In this document: positions 1 through 4,421 of the stretch, in pieces | How positions within the stretch are numbered: position 1 is the stretch's first letter | Layout: every line of letters starts with the position of its first letter | Source: Candidatus Puniceispirillum sp. | Lineage (GTDB): Bacteria > Pseudomonadota > Alphaproteobacteria > Puniceispirillales > Puniceispirillaceae | Assembly (NCBI GenBank): GCA_016780525.1 | Contig: JADHLR010000094.1 | Coordinates: 1-6,283, forward strand | Length of the DNA: 6,283 bases | Reading direction: 5' to 3' | The notes under the pieces: model-generated | What the model saw: only the letters and a program-made list of their open reading frames with translations | Databases searched by the model: none | Told to the model about the DNA's origin: nothing | Program-made: the position numbers and the translations under genes

Positions 1-35
1 CCAGATGCCACAGTTGCACGCGTCACTTTGATCAT
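1..35 (-). CDS. 5' end of an unidentified minus-strand gene (partial)
   Basis: Read on the minus strand, an ATG at 35-33 opens a frame that continues to the window edge: MIKVTRATVAS and onward. A good Shine-Dalgarno sequence, GAGG at 44-41, lies 5 bases before the ATG, the usual spacing. Only 11 complete codons are visible, so no family can be named. An in-frame GTG at 41-39 overlaps the ribosome binding site and is a less likely start. The call rests on the ATG and ribosome-binding-site arrangement and on its position divergent from the gene at 262. The open frame alone is too short to prove coding. Confidence 0.45.
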   Translation of the reverse strand, partial: MIKVTRATVAS

Positions 36-261
36 CGTCACCTCACGCTCTCACAGGCAAAATTGCGCTCCAACGATGGGAAAATTACCATAAACAACGA
101 CAGTTTTCACTACATTAGTCATTTAACCTAAATTCATCATATCGGCAGCTTGACGCGCCACCGCGTCCAACGCAGTGTTGATCATGTGAGCGCACCGAAG
201 CGCGGTGACGGCTGACACGCAAAATTGCAACAAAACCAAATGAGATGAATGGGTATATCTG
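36..261. promoter_or_regulatory. Divergent intergenic region
   Basis: This stretch separates the putative minus-strand gene from the plus-strand gene at 262, so it should carry promoters for both. Weak candidates are a TTGACG at 150-155 (plus, -35-like, with no good -10 at the right distance) and TATGAT at 141-136 (minus, -10-like, with no matching -35). A short inverted repeat CACCG/CGGTG lies near 193-207. A minus-strand open frame runs through here from within the 262 gene, but its predicted product has no recognisable domain and no ribosome binding site. I see no RNA gene. None of these signals is strong enough to call a promoter. Confidence 0.3.
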
Positions 262-636
262 ATGGATAATGATTTGTTTGAAAAAGGCCTGGCCAAACGC
301 AAAGCGACACTGGGCACCGAATATGTCGAAGCGTCATTGAATAACGCTGATGATTTTTCGCGGCCGTTTCAAGAGGCCATGACAGCCTGGTGCTGGGGAT
401 TTGGATGGGGCGATGAATGTATCGACGCCAAAACCAGATCCATGATGAATCTTACGATGATTGGGGCGCTCGGCAAAATGACGGAATGGGAATTACATTG
501 CCGGGGTGCCATCAAAAATGGGGTGAGCAAAGAGGAATTACGCGCCATTATCCATGTAATTGGCATCTATTGTGGTGTGCCACAGGCGCTGGAATGCATG
601 CGTGCCGCCCGCAACGTGCTGGACGAGCAAAAATAG
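262..636 (+). CDS. Carboxymuconolactone decarboxylase (CMD) family protein
   Basis: A 124-residue all-helical cytosolic protein of the CMD/AhpD-like superfamily, close in length and layout to PcaC-type gamma-carboxymuconolactone decarboxylases. Visible family features are an N-terminal helix containing RKATLG (residues 13-18), the segment WGDECIDAKTRSMMNL (49-64) matching the conserved LDRKTRSL region, the E77-LHCRGAIKNG helix (77-87), VSKEEL (88-93) and the GIYCGVPQA signature (101-109). It lacks the CxxC pair of AhpD peroxidases, so it is more like the PcaC branch. PcaC acts in the beta-ketoadipate pathway, but no other protocatechuate genes lie here and many single CMD proteins have unknown substrates, so the reaction is not assigned. 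Start choice: the ATG at 262 is preceded by a stop in frame and has only a weak ribosome binding site (GGG at 251-253). Confidence 0.85.
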   Translation: MDNDLFEKGLAKRKATLGTEYVEASLNNADDFSRPFQEAMTAWCWGFGWGDECIDAKTRSMMNLTMIGALGKMTEWELHCRGAIKNGVSKEELRAIIHVIGIYCGVPQALECMRAARNVLDEQK

Positions 637-652
637 CCGCAAACCCAAAAAC

Positions 653-687
653 GGTGCAGCGTGAGGCTTCATCCATCGCGCTGCACC
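653..687 (+). terminator. Stem-loop after the CMD gene, possible terminator
   Basis: GGTGCAGCG at 653-661 pairs exactly with CGCTGCACC at 679-687. The stem extends inward through one T-G wobble and two more pairs to about 12 bp, with an 11-base loop. It starts 16 bases after the stop codon. No run of T follows, so it is not a classical intrinsic terminator. It may be a 3' mRNA-stabilising hairpin or a terminator of weaker type. A second small hairpin (TGGCT 694-698, AGCCA 703-707, loop GAAT) follows at once. Confidence 0.5.
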
Positions 688-925
688 CGTTGCTGGCTGA
701 ATAGCCAAACCCGGCGAATCACCCGAACTGCTTAACCAAAAGGCTAAAAACATACTTTATTAGTGATTTAGCAAGATAAAACCTAGACAAGTGACATGTT
801 TTGGGCGATTTTACCCATGAGCGATTCTATGTAAAGTGGTGCAATCCGCGGCATTTGCATCGGAGTGCTAAAGTTTTACGGCGCCATGTCGTGTTAGTTT
901 ATAGAGTTTTAAGGGGGCACAATCA
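688..925. promoter_or_regulatory. Intergenic region upstream of the Ig-like repeat protein
   Basis: No gene is supported here. The middle part is AT-rich. The promoter for the gene at 926 should lie in it. The best eye match is TTTACG (875-880) with TATAGA (900-905), but the 19-base spacing is too long for confidence. The useful signal is the ribosome binding site AAGGGGG at 911-917, 8 bases ahead of the ATG, which fixes the start of the downstream gene. Confidence 0.3.
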
Positions 926-2080
926 ATGCGCCAACTACTGAAATCACTGGTTGTGGGAGCGGTGGCAATCAGCGCGCAAAACGCGTTGGCCGGCGGGCTG
1001 CCTGAAAGCGGCAGCTCCGGCAGCGGCGCCACAACATCAGCGAGCACTGGCAGCATCGCCAGCAGCGCAACAAATTCGGCCGCATCAACAGGGTCTGCAT
1101 CATCCGCCTCTTTCGGGTCTTCTGGGTCTTCCGGCTCTGGCGGTTCTGCCGGGTCGTCATCGGCGCAAAACAGCGGCGCCGGGTTTATCGCCATTGAAGA
1201 TGATCCGCTGATCGTTGACGCCTCTGCCATTATGGATGATGACGGCATGGGCAATGTACAGGTGCAATGGCAAATCTCATCAGATGGTGAGGCGTGGATG
1301 AATCTGACTGGTGCGGTGCAGCAGTCATTTACCCCACGCGAAATACATGTCGGCCAGCAGCTGCGTGTGCAGATTTCATATGTAGACGGGCAAGGCAATC
1401 TTGAAACGCTTGTCAGCCCGGCCTCGACGCCAGTGCAAAATGTCAATGACAAGCCAACCGGCGCCCCACGCCTGGCTGGCGAAGCGCGGGAAGAAGGCGC
1501 GCTCGTCGTTGATACCAGCCTGATTGCCGATGAAGATGGTGTCGGCACATATTCAGTGATCTGGCAACGCTCAAGCACCAAGACAGACTGGCAAGCCTAT
1601 CCGAATGCTATCGGCGAAGTTTTACAACTGACGCAGAATCACGTGGGCTATTCATACCGTGCGGTGGTCTCCTATACCGACCGACACGGCACCAAGGAAT
1701 TGTTGCTGACGAATCCGTCGGAAACCGTATCAAATGTCGATGATCCGGTTGAAGGCGAGGTGCTGTTGGCTGGCGAGGCCGCCGAGGGCAGCACATTGGT
1801 CGCCAATACCGCACGGGTATCTGATGAAGATGGTATCGCAAGCCTGACAGTTGGTTGGGAAGCCTCTGAAGACGGCCGCAACTGGCGGGCCATCGAAACC
1901 GCCGGCACCAGCCGCTTTGGTCTGACACAGACCATGGTTGGCAAGCAGGTGCGTGCCCGCGTCAGCGTCGTTGATAGTTTTGGCGTCGAAACCATCATCT
2001 TTAGTCAGGCCACCAATACGGTGAAAAATGTCAATAACGCACCAGCCGGAACAATCTTTGTCCGGCGCGTTGGCAGCTAA
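926..2080 (+). CDS. Secreted Ser/Gly-rich protein with three Ig-like tandem repeats
   Basis: The 384-residue product begins with a Sec signal peptide: basic MRQLLK, a hydrophobic core, and an ALA cleavage motif at 20-22. A low-complexity Ser/Gly/Ala linker (about 28-85) follows. Then come three homologous beta-rich domains of 91-99 residues: 86-176, 177-273 and 274-372. Each carries a D(D/E)DG motif (103-106, 202-205, 300-303), a conserved W in strand C (115, 213, 311), a VG turn (142-143, 240-241, 338-339) and an ending of N-V-(N/D) type (172-174, 270-272, 368-370). This pattern is that of the bacterial Ig-like/cadherin-like repeats found in large surface adhesins and RTX-type proteins. The Asp clusters suggest, but do not prove, calcium binding. 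Domain 1 lacks the usual first strand, and the protein stops just after the first strand of a would-be fourth domain (373-379). It is probably periplasmic or surface-exposed. Its precise role is unknown. The start is well set by AAGGGGG at 911-917. Confidence 0.85.
   Translation: MRQLLKSLVVGAVAISAQNALAGGLPESGSSGSGATTSASTGSIASSATNSAASTGSASSASFGSSGSSGSGGSAGSSSAQNSGAGFIAIEDDPLIVDASAIMDDDGMGNVQVQWQISSDGEAWMNLTGAVQQSFTPREIHVGQQLRVQISYVDGQGNLETLVSPASTPVQNVNDKPTGAPRLAGEAREEGALVVDTSLIADEDGVGTYSVIWQRSSTKTDWQAYPNAIGEVLQLTQNHVGYSYRAVVSYTDRHGTKELLLTNPSETVSNVDDPVEGEVLLAGEAAEGSTLVANTARVSDEDGIASLTVGWEASEDGRNWRAIETAGTSRFGLTQTMVGKQVRARVSVVDSFGVETIIFSQATNTVKNVNNAPAGTIFVRRVGS
1181..2041 (+). repeat. Three tandem Ig-like domain repeats within the secreted protein
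   Basis: The domains are encoded at 1181-1453, 1454-1744 and 1745-2041. They align at the protein level over the EG..LV.(D/N)T opening, the DEDG motif, the tryptophan, the L-T-Q-x-x-V-G turn (domains 2 and 3), and the closing N-V-(N/D) linker. At the DNA level they have diverged, so the duplication is old or kept variable. Domains 2 and 3 are more alike in their first strand (LAGEAREEGALVVDTS against LAGEAAEGSTLVANTA) than either is to domain 1. Confidence 0.8.
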
Positions 2081-2107
2081 ACAAAACACATCTCAAAATT
2101 GATCTTT

Positions 2108-2135
2108 AAAAAAGCCTCGCCGCCGGGGCTTTTTT
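2108..2135 (+). terminator. Intrinsic terminator of the Ig-like repeat protein gene
   Basis: AAAAAAGCC at 2108-2116 pairs with GGCTTTTTT at 2127-2135. The stem extends inward by a T-G wobble and a C-G pair, leaving a 6-base GCCGCC loop. The T-run at 2130-2135 forms the 3' arm, as in a typical Rho-independent terminator. It lies 27 bases after the stop codon at 2078-2080. The A-run on the other arm could make it work in both directions. Confidence 0.88.
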
Positions 2136-2191
2136 GTTGCCGGCACCGCCGCCCCCCATGCTTTACTAACAGGCTGCGCGCATAGACATTT

Positions 2192-2221
2192 CTCACTGGC
2201 ATTGCTCACTGGCATTGCTCA
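2192..2221. repeat. 13-bp tandem duplication (2.3 copies)
   Basis: The unit CTCACTGGCATTG occurs perfectly at 2192-2204 and 2205-2217, and a partial third copy CTCA follows at 2218-2221. It lies between the terminator at 2108-2135 and the next gene. Exact identity points to a recent slippage-type duplication. No function is implied by the sequence alone. Confidence 0.9.
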
Positions 2222-2332
2222 TTTTTTATTTTATTTACCGCTGCAGCATTTTTTTCTTTCCCTCACGAAGAAATAGATACACACTAAATCTTGTATGGAT
2301 AAGCTAGGTGTTCAACAACTTATTGATATCCA

Positions 2333-2346
2333 GCGTTTCAAAACGC
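2333..2346. promoter_or_regulatory. 14-bp palindrome, possible operator
   Basis: GCGTTT-CA-AAACGC is an inverted repeat with 6-bp arms and a 2-base centre. It sits 61 bases before the ATG of the 97-residue protein gene, a fitting place for a repressor or activator site. No regulator family is recognised from it. It may also be chance. Confidence 0.3.
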
Positions 2347-2407
2347 CTTGTCTCACTGTCGCCTCCCTACATTTTTCTCACAATCGCTTCGTTAATGGAG
2401 TATCGCC

Positions 2408-2701
2408 ATGCGCATGACAGACCGCAACGCAGGTCAACCCTGCCGAGTCATTCCTTTTAAACGACCTGCTCAACGAGAAGAACAATTAACCACCAGCAGC
2501 ATTGCCGCGGTGATTGCCGTCACCGTTTTACATTATGAAGGCGAATCACCAGAGACCCGCCTGCTCGAAATCATCGAGTCATCTGGCGAGGCTGAGGTAT
2601 TTGATGTGGTGGATGCCTTGGAAGAATTTGAAGAGATTGGCCAAACGCGGGCTGTCGCAGAACATGCGGTGAACGATAATGAGCAGATGGCTCTGCTTTA
2701 A
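2408..2701 (+). CDS. Hypothetical 97-residue protein with acidic C-terminal half
   Basis: I do not recognise this protein. The N-terminus (1-25) is basic and polar with a VIPFKRP stretch. Residues 30-42 are hydrophobic (SSIAAVIAVTVLH), too short and mixed to be a clear membrane segment. Residues 44-78 are strongly acidic and likely helical (many Glu, pattern EIIESSGEAEVFDVVDALEEF), and the tail is polar. There is no signal peptide and no cysteine or histidine cluster suggesting metal binding. The start is supported by GGAG at 2397-2400, 7 bases ahead of the ATG; a second in-frame ATG at 2414 is less well spaced. The gene stands alone, converging on the vitamin genes. A good ribosome binding site and a protein-like composition support real coding. 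Confidence 0.6.
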   Translation: MRMTDRNAGQPCRVIPFKRPAQREEQLTTSSIAAVIAVTVLHYEGESPETRLLEIIESSGEAEVFDVVDALEEFEEIGQTRAVAEHAVNDNEQMALL

Positions 2702-2747
2702 TTCAGACGCAGCGGCGTGATCCATCAAATTGCCGCCCAAGATCAAC

Positions 2748-2784
2748 AAAAAAAGGCTGCGGCCTTGTGGGTAAAGCCGCAGCC
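2748..2784 (-). terminator. Intrinsic terminator of the thiN-bioY transcript
   Basis: On the minus strand GGCTGCGGC (2784-2776) pairs perfectly with GCCGCAGCC (2763-2755), a 9-bp GC-rich stem with a 12-base loop. Seven T follow (complement of the A-run 2748-2754). It begins 32 bases past the bioY stop codon. The same stem also lies 53 bases after the plus-strand gene at 2408-2701, but it lacks a T-run in that direction. Confidence 0.92.
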
Positions 2785-2816
2785 CTATACAATATTTCGG
2801 CAAGATAGCCGCTTGT

Positions 2817-3440
2817 TTATTTTTGCGCCGCTTTGACCGCACGCCATGCCAGCGGCATCAGCCCCGCCGCAACAGCCAGCTTCAGCGCGTCCCCGTATAG
2901 AAACGGTAATACCCCAGCCGCCATGGCCTTACCAAAACCGATAAAACCCGCCAGCCAACTCGCGCCGCATAGATAAATCACCATATTGCCGATCACCATC
3001 GCAATGACGGTTGAAACAACCGAACGTCCCATGCCGCGCTCGGCAAGATAGCCCATCGCCACAGCCGCCAGCAAAAATCCAAACAAATATCCGCCAGTTG
3101 GCCCGAACAATACGGCCATACCCGCGGCACCACCGGCAAATACCGGCAAGCCAATGGCACCTTCAAACAGATAGGCAGCCATGGTGATGCCGCCAAGCCG
3201 CGGCCCATAGGTCATGCCAATCAGCAGAACGACAAGCGTTTGACCTGTGACCGGAACCGGATAAAGGGGAATTTTGAACTGCGCTGAAACAGCCAACAGC
3301 AAACTGCCAAACACGACCAAAGCCGCCTTTGTCAAAGCGCTCGTCGCTGTTGATGGCGCCATTATATTGGCCAGCATGGCATCAGCAAGTGTCGGCATAC
3401 GCACGGCACGCGCTGCAGATAATTTTTCGTTCATTGTCAT
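2817..3440 (-). CDS. bioY: BioY, biotin transporter substrate-binding (S) component
   Basis: This 207-residue integral inner-membrane protein binds and imports biotin. BioY family proteins work as the S component of ECF transporters or, when no BioM/BioN partner is present, have been shown in some bacteria to mediate uptake alone. No ATPase or T component is in this window. The family core is clear: FKIPLYPVPVTGQTLVVLL near the first helix pair, then YGPRLGGITMAAYLFEG, GLPVFAGG and the hallmark LFGPTGGYLFGF, followed by hydrophobic helices to the C-terminus. Start choice: the frame stays open further upstream into the preceding gene, but GGAG at 3451-3448 lies 7 bases before the ATG at 3440, giving MTMNEK; ATGs at 3443 and 3434 are alternatives. 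The N-terminal 35 residues before the first helix are somewhat long. It lies 70 bases after thiN and probably shares its transcript. No BioR-type box was seen in that gap. Confidence 0.93.
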   Translation of the reverse strand: MTMNEKLSAARAVRMPTLADAMLANIMAPSTATSALTKAALVVFGSLLLAVSAQFKIPLYPVPVTGQTLVVLLIGMTYGPRLGGITMAAYLFEGAIGLPVFAGGAAGMAVLFGPTGGYLFGFLLAAVAMGYLAERGMGRSVVSTVIAMVIGNMVIYLCGASWLAGFIGFGKAMAAGVLPFLYGDALKLAVAAGLMPLAWRAVKAAQK

Positions 3441-3447
3441 CATTTTG

Positions 3448-3451
3448 CTCC
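3448..3451 (-). promoter_or_regulatory. Ribosome binding site deciding the bioY start
   Basis: GGAG on the minus strand lies 4, 7 and 13 bases from three clustered in-frame ATGs (3443, 3440 and 3434). The 7-base spacing favours 3440. It rules against the much longer open frame that would begin at 3626 inside the thiamine pyrophosphokinase gene. Confidence 0.7.
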
Positions 3452-3510
3452 GGATCGAGGCTGTGTTTAGCCCGAGTATACGCATGCACCCGGCGTAAGG
3501 CAACAAATGC

Positions 3511-4203
3511 TCACGCCGCCCTATCTGCCAATGCGCGTGCTGTCTGTAACACAGCCCGCAGGCAATCTGCCGGCAAAATGACCATATAGCCATCACCAGC
3601 GCCAGCTTCGATCTTAACGCTGGCATCGGTGACCCGGTTGGATGTGCCGCATTGCTTGCCGATTTCCATCGTCAAGCCATCAACAGGCCAGGCCAGACCC
3701 TGCGATTTCTGGAAAAACTGGCGACCAAGAGGCCATAACGAAAACCGCGTACCCACCGGCAGGTAAAACTGACAGTGACCTCGCACACGCAGCATCACAT
3801 CATGCTGCCCCACCAGAATAATCGGCCGATTATCGGCAAGTCCAGCCAGCGTATGCAGCGCCGCCAGCATATGATCGCTGCGCGCGCCTAAAAACCCAAA
3901 GCCAATAACCATCGGGGCATCAATCAGCCGCAAGCTTTTTTCGAAATCAGTGTCTTCCTGCGCTGCCAGATGCACCCGCTCAATCGCCTTGTCGAGCTGG
4001 CTTAGATCACCAATTGAATCCATATCGCCGATCACCGCACGCGGCCAGTAATGATGCGCCAACGCTGTATGCATACCACCATCTGCCGCAAATACCGGCC
4101 AATCGGGCGCACAGAGCTCAATGCCAGCCAGATCAGTCGGCGCCGCGCCAATTAAAATGGCTGGCGTCGATGAGACAAATGGCGCTTGCACAGCAGGTGA
4201 CAT
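3511..4203 (-). CDS. Thiamine pyrophosphokinase (TPK)
   Basis: The 230-residue cytosolic enzyme transfers pyrophosphate from ATP to thiamine, giving thiamine pyrophosphate and AMP; it is a salvage step for imported thiamine. All family motifs are visible in order: ADGG (40-43), GDMDS (59-63), the EDTDFEKSL catalytic segment (83-91; Asp and Thr-Asp coordinate magnesium and nucleotide), FLGARSDH (104-111, matching GxxGxRxDH), and GTSNR (186-190) in the C-terminal thiamine-binding beta domain. Length fits the usual 210-240 residues. The start at ATG 4203 has GGGAG at 4217-4213, 9 bases upstream. bioY follows after 70 bases, so the pair looks like a vitamin-salvage operon. A long leader with 18-bp repeats precedes it. 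The symbol is left blank because bacterial TPK genes are named both thiN and tpk; thiN is used here only as shorthand. Confidence 0.92.
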   Translation of the reverse strand: MSPAVQAPFVSSTPAILIGAAPTDLAGIELCAPDWPVFAADGGMHTALAHHYWPRAVIGDMDSIGDLSQLDKAIERVHLAAQEDTDFEKSLRLIDAPMVIGFGFLGARSDHMLAALHTLAGLADNRPIILVGQHDVMLRVRGHCQFYLPVGTRFSLWPLGRQFFQKSQGLAWPVDGLTMEIGKQCGTSNRVTDASVKIEAGAGDGYMVILPADCLRAVLQTARALADRAA

Positions 4204-4217
4204 GACACATAGCTCCC

Positions 4218-4271
4218 GTTGACGCAGATGTTATTGTTGACGCCGATTTTCCAGTTGACGCAGATTTTTAT
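4218..4271. repeat. Three 18-bp direct repeats in the TPK gene leader
   Basis: The core GTTGACGC(A/C)GAT occurs at 4218-4229, 4236-4247 and 4254-4265, with a period of exactly 18 bases. The outer copies are identical over 12 bases and the middle one differs at one base. The 6-base spacers differ (GTTATT, TTTCCA, TTTTAT), so selection or copying seems to have acted on the core. In the direction of the TPK transcript the unit reads ATC(T/G)GCGTCAAC, and the copy nearest the gene runs directly into the ribosome binding site GGGAG (4217-4213). The repeats could be protein-binding sites on DNA or RNA. Eighteen bases is not a whole number of helical turns. Confidence 0.85.
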
Positions 4272-4348
4272 GGCCGCCGGGTCAATAGCCAGATAATGGC
4301 ACCAACTGCAAAGCACTGACAAGACCCCTTGATCCCAATCCGCTGCAC

Positions 4349-4357
4349 ATTATATCA
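4349..4357 (-). promoter_or_regulatory. Extended -10 promoter for the TPK-bioY transcript
   Basis: On the minus strand the sequence TGATATAAT (4357-4349) is a TG motif, one base, then a perfect TATAAT. Extended -10 promoters need little from a -35 element, and none of note is seen here. Transcription would start near 4342, leaving a leader of about 138 bases before the ATG at 4203. The call is from motif match and position only. Confidence 0.55.
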
Positions 4358-4386
4358 GATCTTCAACCGACTGTGTTTATTAGACC

Positions 4387-4415
4387 TTGTGACTAAAGTT
4401 AGATAGTGCTAAATT
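4387..4415 (+). promoter_or_regulatory. Candidate promoter and operator of the ArsP_2-type transporter
   Basis: TTGTGA (4387-4392), a 17-base spacer and TAAATT (4410-4415) form a 4/6 plus 4/6 sigma-70-like promoter that would start transcription at about the ATG at 4422. Within and beside the spacer are CTAA (4393-4396), TTAG (4399-4402) and CTAA (4409-4412). The last two make a TTAG-N6-CTAA inverted repeat. A repressor bound there would block the promoter. Which regulator, if any, is not known from the sequence. Confidence 0.4.
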
Positions 4416-4421
4416 TTAATC

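Larger units (their letters stand above)
2136..2407. other. Gene-poor intergenic stretch with short repeats
   Basis: No gene is supported in this stretch. It contains a 13-bp tandem duplication (2192-2221), a T-rich tract (about 2218-2260), a 14-bp palindrome (2333-2346) and the ribosome binding site of the next gene (GGAG, 2397-2400). A 40-codon open frame (2295-2417) overlaps the start of the next gene but has no ribosome binding site. No convincing -35/-10 pair was found by eye. Confidence 0.4.

Noticed and set aside
123..317. Minus-strand 64-residue frame upstream of and into the CMD gene
   Set aside because: It overlaps the CMD coding region and has no ribosome binding site or known domain. 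The last 20 residues look helical but are too short to support a gene remnant.
868..1581. Long minus-strand open frame (237 residues) opposite the secreted protein gene
   Set aside because: It is the shadow of the Ser/Gly/Asp-rich coding sequence: poly-Glu, Asp and Pro composition, no domain, and the plus strand has a signal peptide and clear repeats.
2295..2417. 40-codon frame (MDKLGVQQLIDIQRF...) overlapping the start of the 97-residue protein gene, with its TGA overlapping the second ATG
   Set aside because: It has no ribosome binding site, and its second half is not protein-like. The downstream gene has its own well-spaced ribosome binding site.
3441..3626. N-terminal extension of BioY to a start inside the thiamine kinase gene
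   Set aside because: The extension is Cys/Arg/His-rich and unlike BioY, it overlaps the kinase gene by 116 bases, and a good ribosome binding site marks the start at 3440.
4279..4340. Possible TPP riboswitch upstream of the thiamine kinase gene, prompted by CCAGATAATGGC
   Set aside because: The similarity is on the wrong strand for the kinase gene and in the wrong order. The CTGAGA motif and the conserved second arm of the TPP riboswitch are missing.
4146..4354. Open frame on the minus strand through the 18-bp repeats, giving an I-(C/G)-V-N hexapeptide pattern
   Set aside because: It has no ATG, only a TTG or GTG without a ribosome binding site. It overlaps the well-supported kinase gene in another frame, and its product resembles nothing.
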